From Arcobacter sp. CECT 8986 (GTDB taxonomy: Bacteria > Campylobacterota > Campylobacteria > Campylobacterales > Arcobacteraceae), in assembly GCF_004116725.1 (NCBI RefSeq), contig NZ_PDKG01000002.1:372001-436000 (forward strand): a stretch of DNA of 64,000 nt, in the 5' to 3' direction. A program made the position numbers and the translations under genes. The notes below the pieces were generated by a model that was not told the DNA's origin, searched no databases, and was given only the letters and a program-made list of their open reading frames with translations. Shown one piece after another: positions 8,877 through 17,356 of this stretch. Every line of letters begins with the position of its first letter. Position 1 is the first letter of the stretch.

Positions 8877-11190
8877 TTAAAAAATCCTCTCTCCAATTTT
8901 CTGGATTTGATGTTTTTATCTTTTTAAGTCTTTTTACTTCACTCGAGTCTGAATTAAAAACATTTAAGTAATTACCTAATGAACTAAGATCTATATTCAA
9001 AAAGATTGATTCTCCTGTAACTCTATTTTTTAATAGAATTTCATGATTATTTTTTAAATCACTTGTTGATAAAAATTCAATTTCTGTTCTTGACAAATCT
9101 AAATCTTCTTCTAGCCTTTTTAATACTTTTGGGGATTTTGTAGGGAAAATAATATAGTGACCTATGTTTTCTAAGTAAGAGTCTTTATTCTCTAAAATAT
9201 CAAAAAAGTCCAGATTTTGTACGGCTTCTGTTATTACTCCACCCGTCTTTCTTACTTCAAGTTTTTGTTCTAAGATAATTTCTGCAGAGTCTTTATTTGT
9301 AATATAGTCTTTTAATTCATCCCAAAATACAAAGAAGTCTTTATCAAGTTCTAGTGATAAGTTTTGCAATTTATGTGAGCTATAAAGAGATACTAAAAAG
9401 GCAAGTTTTTTATCTTTTAGAATAGTATCCATTCCTAAGATAGTAATTTTTTTCTCAAAGTTTAAACTGCATTTTTCATTGTCAAATATACCACCAAGAA
9501 AAGGTTTAAATTTTTCTTCTAACCCTTCAAACTTTTCAAGGTTATTGATAAAATCTTCTAATTTAACATTTAGATTATTCTTATGTCTATATGTTGCTCT
9601 AATTGCATTTTCAATTGCCAGTATTAATTCACTATCTTGACTATCAATTTCAGCCATTTTTTTTAAAAAAGATTTTAGGAAATTTATATTTTCTTCTGTT
9701 TCTGGAAGTGAAAAGGGATTAAGAGTAAATTCTTCATTTAACTCTTGATATGAACCATCAAAGAAGTTACAAAAATTATACATACCATGTCTTTTATCAA
9801 ATGCTAAAATATTGATATCAAATTTAAGTAAGCAAACCATTAAAAAACTCATAAGTGTAGTTTTTCCTGATTCTGTTGGAGCAATTACAAGAGTATGTCC
9901 TAAACCTTTTTTTCTTGTATTAACATGAAAGTTAAATCTAAATAGTTGATTATTTAGTGTTTTAAAATATGCTATAAAGTCATCACCAAAAGAATTTTTA
10001 GTTCTTCCCTTTATATCTTGTTCAAAACTATTTAAAACAGAAATAGCAGTTGAAGATTGAAGTCTTTTTCTTGTATTTAGATTTGATCTTCCTGGAAAGA
10101 AAGAGAAGTACAATGTTTTTAGATTAACAAATTTATTTTCAACTACTGTTTTTATTCCATATTTTGAAAATAAAACTTCTATATGCTTTGTAAGTTCTTT
10201 TAACTCTTTTAGATCTGTTGTTGTTATTAAAATAGATAAACTATAATAAAGTAGATTTTCTCTATCTGTTTTTATTAGTTCTCTTAATACCTCAAGTTCT
10301 TCTCTAACAATATCAGATGAAGTATTAATAAATTTTCTCATCTTTGTAAGAGCTGCATCTTTAGAAATAGAAGTAATGTTTTCACAAACAAGAATTTTTG
10401 AGTTTAGAGAAAGTAACTCTTTTGTAAGATTTGAATCTATTTCATTAGTATCATATGCTTTAACACTAAGAAACTTAGAATATCTTTTTTCATCATCTTG
10501 ATGAATTATATAGTCTTTTTCAAATTTTAAATTTGTATTAATATAACTATCTTGAAGTAGACCAAGTTTAGCATTAACTTTTGTTTTTTTCATATTACAA
10601 TATGAGGCATAAAAGTTAAGTGTTTCAGAAGAAGACAATCTTTTGATTTGGTAATCATTTAATTGATTTATTATATTAGTAGCAATTTTATTTAATCTTT
10701 CATTCAATGCTAGATAAAAGTTTTTTTCATTATCTGAAGAAGTAATTTTATCTTTTTGCAAATCAAAGAAGTTTTTCAAATTTTTTTTGCTTGTGCATAT
10801 TGCTATATAAAATTTATTCTCATAGATGGTAGAAGATAGTTTATTATTATAAAGTTTAATAAGATTATCTGCATAATCATTATTAGTGTTTAAATTTATA
10901 GAGTTATCAATCTCTTTTTTATCTCTATTTTGGAATATAGAAATATTAAATAAAGAATTAACTGAGTTAATAAATATATTTCTTAACTCAAGTAATTCAA
11001 CTAGTTTTTCATCATTTAGTGAATTATAACTTATTCCTGATATTTCAAACATAGTAACAAAGTTTTCATCTTTTGTTACTAGATTATATTCATCAAATTT
11101 TCCTAAGATATTATTATCTTCAGAAATTGAATATAAAGGTTTTGAAAAACCGAGTAATAATTTATTTAATAAATTAGGCAAAATACTCAT
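8863..11190 (-). CDS. virB4: VirB4 family T4SS ATPase
   Basis: 775 residues. The N-terminal half is the VirB4 substrate and membrane-associated domain. The C-terminal RecA-like ATPase has Walker A APTESGKTT (around residue 430) followed by ILAFDKRHGMYNF, Walker B-like FFVFWDEL, and the sensor region VRKTGGVITEAVQNLDFF. The middle residue of Walker A is Glu instead of the usual Gly, still compatible with the motif. VirB4 powers pilus assembly and associates with VirB3, VirB8 and VirB10. It overlaps virB3 by 17 bases and virB6 by 14. Confidence 0.95.
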   Translation of the reverse strand: MSILPNLLNKLLLGFSKPLYSISEDNNILGKFDEYNLVTKDENFVTMFEISGISYNSLNDEKLVELLELRNIFINSVNSLFNISIFQNRDKKEIDNSINLNTNNDYADNLIKLYNNKLSSTIYENKFYIAICTSKKNLKNFFDLQKDKITSSDNEKNFYLALNERLNKIATNIINQLNDYQIKRLSSSETLNFYASYCNMKKTKVNAKLGLLQDSYINTNLKFEKDYIIHQDDEKRYSKFLSVKAYDTNEIDSNLTKELLSLNSKILVCENITSISKDAALTKMRKFINTSSDIVREELEVLRELIKTDRENLLYYSLSILITTTDLKELKELTKHIEVLFSKYGIKTVVENKFVNLKTLYFSFFPGRSNLNTRKRLQSSTAISVLNSFEQDIKGRTKNSFGDDFIAYFKTLNNQLFRFNFHVNTRKKGLGHTLVIAPTESGKTTLMSFLMVCLLKFDINILAFDKRHGMYNFCNFFDGSYQELNEEFTLNPFSLPETEENINFLKSFLKKMAEIDSQDSELILAIENAIRATYRHKNNLNVKLEDFINNLEKFEGLEEKFKPFLGGIFDNEKCSLNFEKKITILGMDTILKDKKLAFLVSLYSSHKLQNLSLELDKDFFVFWDELKDYITNKDSAEIILEQKLEVRKTGGVITEAVQNLDFFDILENKDSYLENIGHYIIFPTKSPKVLKRLEEDLDLSRTEIEFLSTSDLKNNHEILLKNRVTGESIFLNIDLSSLGNYLNVFNSDSSEVKRLKKIKTSNPENWREDFLNGNI

Positions 11191-11416
11191 TTTTAACCTT
11201 TATTTGGATTTTTGTTAGTAATATTTCAATAAAATCATCATCAAAATATTCTGCTATATAAAAAAGAATTAGAAAGAAAGCAAATAATAAAACACTTGCA
11301 AAAGCTAAATAGGGGAAAAAACTCATTGAGCCAAACATCGCTAAGTTCCATGAAGTTTTAGTCAATCCTCTAACTTTCTCTTTTTTTGTAATCTCTCTTA
11401 TATTTTTATATTTCAT
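11174..11416 (-). CDS. virB3: VirB3-like inner-membrane T4SS protein
   Basis: 80 residues: a basic N-terminus (KEKVRGLTKTSWNLAMFG) and a hydrophobic block of about 35 residues that can form one or two membrane helices. Size, position between virB2 and virB4, and the RGLTKTSW motif (compare the L-T-R/K-P pattern of VirB3/TrbD) support the call. In other systems VirB3 is sometimes fused to VirB4; here the 17-base overlap keeps them translationally coupled. Confidence 0.8.
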   Translation of the reverse strand: MKYKNIREITKKEKVRGLTKTSWNLAMFGSMSFFPYLAFASVLLFAFFLILFYIAEYFDDDFIEILLTKIQIKVKNEYFA

Positions 11417-11420
11417 CTTT

Positions 11421-11693
11421 TTATCCCCAGATAAAATCAGCTATCCATTTAGCACCATAAACTATTGAGATACCTATTATTAATCCCCAGGCATAACCTT
11501 TACCTTTTTCAAATTGTCCTGATCCAACATAAAAACCACAAATAGCTATAAGAATACCTGCAATCACTTTTGTAACATCACCATCTAATAGCTCTTGAAC
11601 TTTTTTTAATGGTGCTACAAATGGATTATCACTTGCAAAAAGTGAACTTGATATAAGTACTAAATAGAATCCAATCTTTAAAATATTTTTCAT
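11421..11693 (-). CDS. virB2: VirB2/TrbC family major pilin
   Basis: 90 residues: a signal peptide (LKIGFYLVLISSSLFAS), a short polar segment (PLKKVQELLDGDVTK) and two hydrophobic helices (IAGILIAICGFYVGSG and WGLIIGISIVYGAKWIADF) joined by a short basic loop. This is the VirB2/TrbC pilin layout, giving a mature pilin of about 70 residues. It has its own strong ribosome site (AGGAG) and is the first virB gene of the operon. Confidence 0.9.
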   Translation of the reverse strand: MKNILKIGFYLVLISSSLFASDNPFVAPLKKVQELLDGDVTKVIAGILIAICGFYVGSGQFEKGKGYAWGLIIGISIVYGAKWIADFIWG

Positions 11694-11731
11694 TTGTTCT
11701 CCTAAAATTTGTTTGTTTATTAATTTTTATT

Positions 11732-11830
11732 TCATAATAAAATCAGACTAAAAAAATTATTCATATAGAATATGGATAATCCTAAAGTCATAATTACTAT
11801 TGTCATTAGTGTTTTATCTCTTATCTTCAT
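11732..11830 (-). CDS. 32-residue single-span membrane peptide
   Basis: A short frame from the ATG at 11830, with an excellent ribosome site (AAAAGGAGTGAA) directly upstream and TGA at 11732. The peptide has a basic N-terminus (MKIRDKT) and a single hydrophobic span (LMTIVIMTLGLSIFYM). It lies between the Rep-like gene and virB2 in the same direction. The ribosome site is the strongest evidence that it is translated. No family recognised; it could be a small T4SS membrane component or a translational coupler. Confidence 0.5.
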   Translation of the reverse strand: MKIRDKTLMTIVIMTLGLSIFYMNNFFSLILL

Positions 11831-11831
11831 T

Positions 11832-12899
11832 TCACTCCTTTTTCTTTTTGTATTTATCAATAAGTTTTATTTCATTTTTTGAATAGTTTTCTAATAGTTC
11901 TCTAGTTTTTTGTGTATATGTAATAGGGTTATTTAATTGATAAGATATCTCTGAATTCTTAATAGCTACTTCTTTTATAAATTTGTTATCTTTTGTTTTA
12001 TATCTAGCAATAAATACATTATCTTCAAGTCTTATTCTTTTAAAGTAATATATTTTATTTGCAAATGGTAAGTCATTTTTATCATTAAGATAGTATTCTG
12101 TAAGAGCTATTAATATATTTTCCTGCTCTTCTTTTTCTAAAGCTTTATACAATTTATTTGCATTTTTAAACTCATTATTTTTAATACTTTTTATAATTGA
12201 ATTTCTATATGCATCTTTATTTTTTATTTCATCATTGCTTATTTTATTTTGTATATCTTTACTATTCATATAAAAATCTGCAACTTTAGTAACATCATCA
12301 AGTGGTATTTCTGGTTCTTCAATATCTTTCAATCTTCGTGATAAGTCGATTAATCGTTTTGACATATTTTCTTTTGAAATATCACCTTTTTTATAGAGGT
12401 TTTGGATTGTTTCTAACTCTTTTTCAATTTGTGCTTTTTCATCAAGGTTATCTTTATGTTCAATATCATTAAAGTATTCATCATAATCTTTTAAGAACTG
12501 TTCTTTTTTCCATTCTAGATCAAGAGTCATATAAACTATAGTTTTTCCTTTGAAGCCACTATATTCTCTTTTTAAAACACCTTTATTTTCCAAAGCTCTT
12601 TTTATATTCTTAACTTGTTGAATTGCATTTTTTGTTCTTTTTTTATCAAACTCTTCTTTTTCTTTTTTTGTTAGTTGAAGATAAGTTTTATGAGTTTTTG
12701 TATTCTCTTTTAATAAACCAAATCCACAATAAAATGCTATTGTTCTATTAGAAGGGAATGAATTCTCTTGTCTATTTCTTATATCAGCATGAGCTAAAAT
12801 TGCACTAACAACTTTTAGTTCACCTTCATTTAGATATCTAAAAAACCAAGGTTCTATTTGTATTGGTCTTGTTTTTGGTTTATTTATTTTTAGTTTCAT
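11832..12899 (-). CDS. Winged-helix (HTH_36/Rep-like) DNA-binding protein
   Basis: 355 residues. The N-terminal 140 residues resemble replication-initiator and helix-turn-helix proteins of plasmids: LNEGELKVVSAILAHADI, then FPSNRTIAFYCGFG as a recognition region and IKRALENKGVLKREYSG as a wing. The remainder is highly charged and helical, with low sequence complexity. It sits at the head of the conjugation operon. It may be a replication initiator used by the excised circle or an operon regulator; sequence alone does not decide. No catalytic motif is evident. Confidence 0.6.
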   Translation of the reverse strand: MKLKINKPKTRPIQIEPWFFRYLNEGELKVVSAILAHADIRNRQENSFPSNRTIAFYCGFGLLKENTKTHKTYLQLTKKEKEEFDKKRTKNAIQQVKNIKRALENKGVLKREYSGFKGKTIVYMTLDLEWKKEQFLKDYDEYFNDIEHKDNLDEKAQIEKELETIQNLYKKGDISKENMSKRLIDLSRRLKDIEEPEIPLDDVTKVADFYMNSKDIQNKISNDEIKNKDAYRNSIIKSIKNNEFKNANKLYKALEKEEQENILIALTEYYLNDKNDLPFANKIYYFKRIRLEDNVFIARYKTKDNKFIKEVAIKNSEISYQLNNPITYTQKTRELLENYSKNEIKLIDKYKKKKE

Positions 12900-12900
12900 A

Positions 12901-13317
12901 TTAGTTTATTGTTCTTACTCTATTTTTATCAATCTCATTTTTAAATTCATATGGATCATATAAAATGATTTTTCTACCACTTCCATTTGAACCAGTAAGT
13001 TGTATAAATGGAATTTCTCTTGCTCTTCTTCTTTCATCAATTTGTCTTTCACTAAGACCTGTAAGTTTAGAAAGAGTTTTTTTATTACAAGTTATAGGTT
13101 TCATTCTGTCTGCAATAAGAAAAAACTCTAAAATAATATTTTGTATATTTTCATTTTCATTTGTTTTTTTTAGTTTTTCTATAAATTCTTTTAGTAGGGT
13201 ACTTGTGCTATATCTAATAGTTATTTCATTTATTAATTTTGTATCTATATTTAAGTCATTAAGCATAGTTTCTAAGCTAAAAATTCCTTCAATAGAATAT
13301 TTTTCATATAAAGTCAT
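12901..13317 (-). CDS. Small helix-turn-helix DNA-binding protein
   Basis: 138 residues. The C-terminal half holds a MerR/excisionase-type helix-turn-helix: NKKTLSKLTGLSERQIDERR followed by REIPFIQLTG and a wing with GRKIILYDPYEF. The N-terminal half is helical and unrecognised. It overlaps the upstream Xis-like gene by four bases (ATGA) and ends one base before the next start, so it belongs to the operon leader. A role in excision or operon control is inferred from fold and place. Confidence 0.6.
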   Translation of the reverse strand: MTLYEKYSIEGIFSLETMLNDLNIDTKLINEITIRYSTSTLLKEFIEKLKKTNENENIQNIILEFFLIADRMKPITCNKKTLSKLTGLSERQIDERRRAREIPFIQLTGSNGSGRKIILYDPYEFKNEIDKNRVRTIN

Positions 13318-13490
13318 TTCTTTTTCCCTATATTTTTTATAAATTCTTGAACTTCTTTTAAGTCATATCTGTAAGTTCTACCTATCTTTCTACATGGCAT
13401 ATTCTGCTTTTTTCTAAGTTGATCAACATCATAAGCACTAATATTTAGTCTTACTGCTAATTCTTCTTTTGTAAGTAAGTTCTCATTCAT
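13314..13490 (-). CDS. Excisionase/AlpA-like 58-residue HTH protein
   Basis: A 58-residue frame from the ATG at 13490 (ribosome site AAAGGAAA) to TGA at 13314. The sequence LLTKEELAVRLNISAYDVDQ, then MPCRKIGRTYRYDLKEVQEF, is the full HTH_17 pattern of excisionases and AlpA-type activators. It is the first gene of the conjugation operon and directly faces the divergent Xre gene, a common arrangement for the excision/transfer switch of integrative elements. Short for a predictor but well supported. Confidence 0.72.
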   Translation of the reverse strand: MNENLLTKEELAVRLNISAYDVDQLRKKQNMPCRKIGRTYRYDLKEVQEFIKNIGKKK

Positions 13491-13674
13491 TTTTTTCCTT
13501 TGATAAAAGTTTTGTTCTACTACAATTTATGCACATAACTTTAAAATCAAAATTGGACTATTAATCGTAATTTCGGTATATTTAAAGGTTATAATGTATA
13601 TAAATGTATGTTTATTAACTATTTGAATAATTTTAGTAAAAATATTAATAAATGTCAATAGGAATATTAATAAT
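13491..13674. promoter_or_regulatory. Divergent control region of the element (Xre operators, promoter)
   Basis: This 184-base gap separates the leftward conjugation operon from the rightward Xre gene. A plus-strand -10 TATAAT lies at 13590-13595. Two copies of AATATTAATAA (13641-13651 and 13663-13673), each containing the palindrome TATTAATA, are 22 bases apart, two helical turns, just before the xre start; they are candidate repressor sites. The binding assignment is inference. Confidence 0.5.
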
Positions 13675-14034
13675 ATGAATATAAATAGTAATTTTCTTAA
13701 TATAAGAAAAAAATTGGGTTTTAATCAAACAGATTTTGCAGAAAAGCTTGAAACATCACAAAACTTAATTTCTAAATATGAAAAAGGTCAAGTAGAACTG
13801 CCATTAAAAATTATTAATAATTTGCATAAAGTATTCAATATAAATATAAATTGGTTATTGACTGGCTATGGAGAAATGTTTGAAAATCAAAACAATTTAT
13901 CTGTAGAAAAAAAAGATATTGATTTGGTTTCAAGTATCTTAGAAGAACTAAATAAACTTTCAGACTTACAAAAAGAATATTATTACCACAAAATTAAATC
14001 AGATGCTCTTGAAAATGAGATAAAAGGAGTCTGA
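13675..14034 (+). CDS. Xre-family transcriptional repressor
   Basis: 119 residues. A canonical Xre/Cro helix-turn-helix occupies residues 5-60: IRKKLGFNQTDFAEKLETSQ, then LISKYEKGQVELPLKIINNL and the trailing NINWLLTGYGEMF typical of phage-type repressors. The C-terminus is short and helical, with no peptidase domain. It is divergent from the conjugation operon, so it is the likely master repressor of the element. It is also immediately upstream of the helicase, whose ribosome site is embedded in its last codons. Confidence 0.88.
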   Translation: MNINSNFLNIRKKLGFNQTDFAEKLETSQNLISKYEKGQVELPLKIINNLHKVFNININWLLTGYGEMFENQNNLSVEKKDIDLVSSILEELNKLSDLQKEYYYHKIKSDALENEIKGV

Positions 14035-14107
14035 TATTAATCAAATTAAAAAAAAAGATACTAATATAATTAAATTAAATAAAGTACTAACAAACTGGCT
14101 TAATTAT

Positions 14108-16951
14108 ATGGATAAAGAAAAATTCTCAAGACTTAGAATAGATAAAGGTAAAAATAATTCAACAATAAAAAATGAACAATATCTCTACTATGAACAATTT
14201 GATAATTCAAATTTTATAAACATAAATTTAAATGAAAAACAATTTAATACTTTTAAAGATATTTCTAATTATTTTAAATTTATGACTTTAAATGATAATC
14301 AAAAAGAGAAGTTTTTAAAGGAAAATGAAATTGAAGATAAAGTCTATTTATCTTTTTTCCTCTTGTGTAAAAAATATCAAAATAGTAACTTTTCAAATGT
14401 AAGATATATTTATCCAATGATAGCAGTACCTATAAACTCATTAAAATTAAGAGAAAACTCTTTATATGTTGATAATATTGATAGTCTTATGAATTATACT
14501 GTTTTAAAAAATGTATTAATAAATATTTTAATGATAGATGAAAATAATATATATGATGGTGAAAATATAATTGAATTTTTCTCAAAATTAATCAATGAAA
14601 ATCTTAGAAATAAAAGTTTTTTAGAGATCTTAGACATTGTTTCTTCATGGGTAGAAAATAGACTTTTAGAAATCGATAGTCCTTATGAATTACATAAAAC
14701 AGCTAATAAAGTTGATTCTATTCTTTCTCAAATAGAGGTAGAAGATTTTACAAAATTCATTTATAATGATATAAAATATAAAAAGGATAATTGTTTAAAA
14801 CAATTAGAAAAAGATGAATTAGTTAAGTCATATTTATTTGAGGAATTTGAAGAAAATAATAATGTGCAAAAAGAAGAAATATATAAAGGAGCATTTGGAA
14901 AATATCCTTTGTCTTTAGGACAAGCTATTGTTATGCAGCAAATTGAAAATGAAGAAATAATGACTGCTGTACAAGGTGCACCAGGAACAGGGAAAACAAC
15001 TTTATTATTATCAATAATTGCAAATAGAATTACAAAAAGAGCTTTAAGTTTAATTTCTAATAATGATTTTGATAATTTAATGTTAATTACAAGTACCAGT
15101 AATAAAGCAGTTGATAATGTATCTGAAGCTTTCTCTAAAGATTTTGATAATTATTCTTGGCTCTATTTTATATGGGGAAGCACTAAAAAAAAGAATATTT
15201 CTTTTCAAAGGTTAGAAGATACTATAAGTTTGTTAAAAGAAGAGAAAGAAGTTTATAATGATAATAGGGCAAAAAATTTAGAGAATGAAATTTTATTTTT
15301 TAATAATAAAATAGATAACTTGTTGAAAGATTATAAAGTATTAAAAGAACAAATAAATAGTATAAAAAATGAACTTATTGAATTAGAAAATGATATATAT
15401 AATTTAAATAAAAGGATACAAGAAGAGTATTTTGAGGAATATAATCTTAAAGAAATCGAGGATAATAAAGATTTATTTGATAAATTATATATTGATATAC
15501 ATGATATTCAAAAAGAATTAGACAAAAACTCAATTGTTATATTTATTCAAAATCTATTTGGAAGAAAAAGAACATTAATAAAAAATTTCATTGCGTTAAA
15601 AGAAAATATAGTAAAAAGAACTTTTAATAAAGTAGATTTTAATAACTATCAAGACATATTAAGAGTTTATTCAAAAATAGAGTATTTTTATAGTTCTCAA
15701 AAGAAAGTACAAGATACAGAATATGAAATACATCAAATAGAAGAAAAAATCATAATAAAAAAACAACAATTAGAGATTTTGGAAAATAAATATAAAGAAA
15801 AGTATAACGATTCATTTTTAAGTTATTTTAAAAATGAATCTCATAATGATAACTTTACTTTATTTAATCTTTCTCTAGAATATATTTGGGAAATTATTCT
15901 CAAAAACAAAACTAAAATAGTTCAAAGCTTAGAAGAATGGTATTATGCTATATCATTTTATGGAAGAGATGATAGAAAATCTGAATTTTATAAAAATTTG
16001 AAGTATCATAAAAAGAATATTTCCTTAGTCTACCCTGTTATGACAAGTACATTAGCGTCTTCAATGAGTCTATTTTATTCACAAAATTCTGATATTTATG
16101 ATTATCTTATAGTTGATGAAGCAGGAATGATAACTTTAAATTTACTTTTTCCTTTATTGTGTAGAAGTAAAAAAACTATTGTTGTTGGAGATCCAAAACA
16201 ACTAGAACCTATTATTACATTAAGTGATGATGAAAAGAATGCTTTAAAAGATGAATGGCATTTTATCACAAATGATGATAATAAAAAAATAGTTGAATAT
16301 GAAAGATTTTCTCCAACAATGTCCAGCTCTTATCACCGTGTAGCAAAATGCAATACATCAAAGTATGATGACATTGGGAATGGAATAGAATTAGATGAAC
16401 ATAGAAGATGTTTAGAAGATATTGCACAAATTTTTATAAAAATTGCAAAGTATGATAGATTAAAAATAAAAACCTCAAGTTTGGAAACAAATAATAGACT
16501 TTATAAACCATATATAAATTTTGGAAATAAAAGTATATATCACTTTAATGTACAAATTAATCAAATGAAAAATAATATTAATGAAAAAGAAATAAAAGAG
16601 ATTGATAAAATATTAGAACAATTAAATTTAGCTGGTTTTGATTTATATAATGATATTGGGATAATTACTCCTTATAGAAACCAAGCATCAAAATTGATTA
16701 GTAAGTTTAAAAGAAGAATTAACCATACAAGAAAATTAGAAAAAATAGGAACAGTACATAAGTTTCAAGGTGCAGAGTTTCCAGTTGTTATTTTTTCATC
16801 AGTAGTAGGAAAAAATGATAGTATAGGATTTATAAACAGTAAACCAAATATGTTAAATGTAGCAGTATCAAGAGCTAAATATGTATTTATTACAGTTGGA
16901 AATATTGATGTTTTAAGTAAAGGGAAATATACAAAAAAATTGATAAATTAA
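14108..16951 (+). CDS. Large superfamily 1 (DNA2/Upf1-like, COG1112-type) helicase
   Basis: 947 residues from the first ATG. Walker A QGAPGTGKTTL lies near residue 290, Walker B LIVDEAG near 667, VVGDPKQLEPI just after it, then GIITPYRNQ, GTVHKFQGAEFPVV and the final AVSRAKY motif: the complete AAA_11/AAA_12 set of SF1B helicases. Residues of about 390-590 are a long charged coiled coil inserted between the motifs. No nuclease domain is visible. The upstream frame is open to 14021, and a strong ribosome site (AAAGGAGT, 14024-14030) precedes an ATT at 14036, which may be the true start (24 more residues). The substrate, DNA or RNA, is unknown; as element cargo it may serve defence. Confidence 0.85.
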   Translation: MDKEKFSRLRIDKGKNNSTIKNEQYLYYEQFDNSNFININLNEKQFNTFKDISNYFKFMTLNDNQKEKFLKENEIEDKVYLSFFLLCKKYQNSNFSNVRYIYPMIAVPINSLKLRENSLYVDNIDSLMNYTVLKNVLINILMIDENNIYDGENIIEFFSKLINENLRNKSFLEILDIVSSWVENRLLEIDSPYELHKTANKVDSILSQIEVEDFTKFIYNDIKYKKDNCLKQLEKDELVKSYLFEEFEENNNVQKEEIYKGAFGKYPLSLGQAIVMQQIENEEIMTAVQGAPGTGKTTLLLSIIANRITKRALSLISNNDFDNLMLITSTSNKAVDNVSEAFSKDFDNYSWLYFIWGSTKKKNISFQRLEDTISLLKEEKEVYNDNRAKNLENEILFFNNKIDNLLKDYKVLKEQINSIKNELIELENDIYNLNKRIQEEYFEEYNLKEIEDNKDLFDKLYIDIHDIQKELDKNSIVIFIQNLFGRKRTLIKNFIALKENIVKRTFNKVDFNNYQDILRVYSKIEYFYSSQKKVQDTEYEIHQIEEKIIIKKQQLEILENKYKEKYNDSFLSYFKNESHNDNFTLFNLSLEYIWEIILKNKTKIVQSLEEWYYAISFYGRDDRKSEFYKNLKYHKKNISLVYPVMTSTLASSMSLFYSQNSDIYDYLIVDEAGMITLNLLFPLLCRSKKTIVVGDPKQLEPIITLSDDEKNALKDEWHFITNDDNKKIVEYERFSPTMSSSYHRVAKCNTSKYDDIGNGIELDEHRRCLEDIAQIFIKIAKYDRLKIKTSSLETNNRLYKPYINFGNKSIYHFNVQINQMKNNINEKEIKEIDKILEQLNLAGFDLYNDIGIITPYRNQASKLISKFKRRINHTRKLEKIGTVHKFQGAEFPVVIFSSVVGKNDSIGFINSKPNMLNVAVSRAKYVFITVGNIDVLSKGKYTKKLIN

Positions 16952-17046
16952 ATAGAACCATTTTTGTAAAAATAGGGAAAATATAAGGCAATCGAATAAT
17001 AGAATAAAAGAAAATAAAAAATCATGGATAGATAAAAGGAAAATTT

Positions 17047-17298
17047 ATGGAAAAGATTATATATAATAGAGATACTTATTTCATTGGAGAAAATGGAATA
17101 TATCTTGAACTTCATAATACAAAAGAATACATTGATGTAGACGGAATTAAAAGAATAGTAATTGAATTAAAAGATACTAATAAAATCGAGAATGTAAAAA
17201 AACATGTTGAAAAATGTAAACAAATTGATTCTGTAGAATTTAGTAGTTGTGAAGATCTTGAAATAGAAACAGAAAATGAGAATATGATTATTATGTAG
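17047..17298 (+). CDS. Orphan 83-residue acidic protein
   Basis: A small protein beginning MEKIIYNRDTYFIGENGIYL, with mixed beta/alpha composition and a strongly acidic C-terminus (CEDLEIETENENMIIM). A ribosome site (AAAAGGAAAA) sits before the ATG. It follows the helicase by about 95 bases on the same strand, so it could share its transcript. No motif or family recognised. The middle section (KDTNKIENVKKHVEKCKQID) is helical and lysine-rich. Confidence 0.55.
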   Translation: MEKIIYNRDTYFIGENGIYLELHNTKEYIDVDGIKRIVIELKDTNKIENVKKHVEKCKQIDSVEFSSCEDLEIETENENMIIM

Positions 17299-17321
17299 TG
17301 TAAATCAATTAATAAGATTAT

Positions 17322-17350
17322 TTGACTCCATATAAAAAATATTGTACAAT
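17322..17350 (+). promoter_or_regulatory. Near-consensus sigma-70 promoter with no following gene
   Basis: TTGACT at 17322-17327 and TACAAT at 17345-17350 are separated by exactly 17 bases. This is stronger than most promoters visible in the window, and no ATG-initiated frame follows on this strand before the convergent toxin gene. Transcription would start near 17357. Confidence 0.6.
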
Positions 17351-17356
17351 AGTTTT

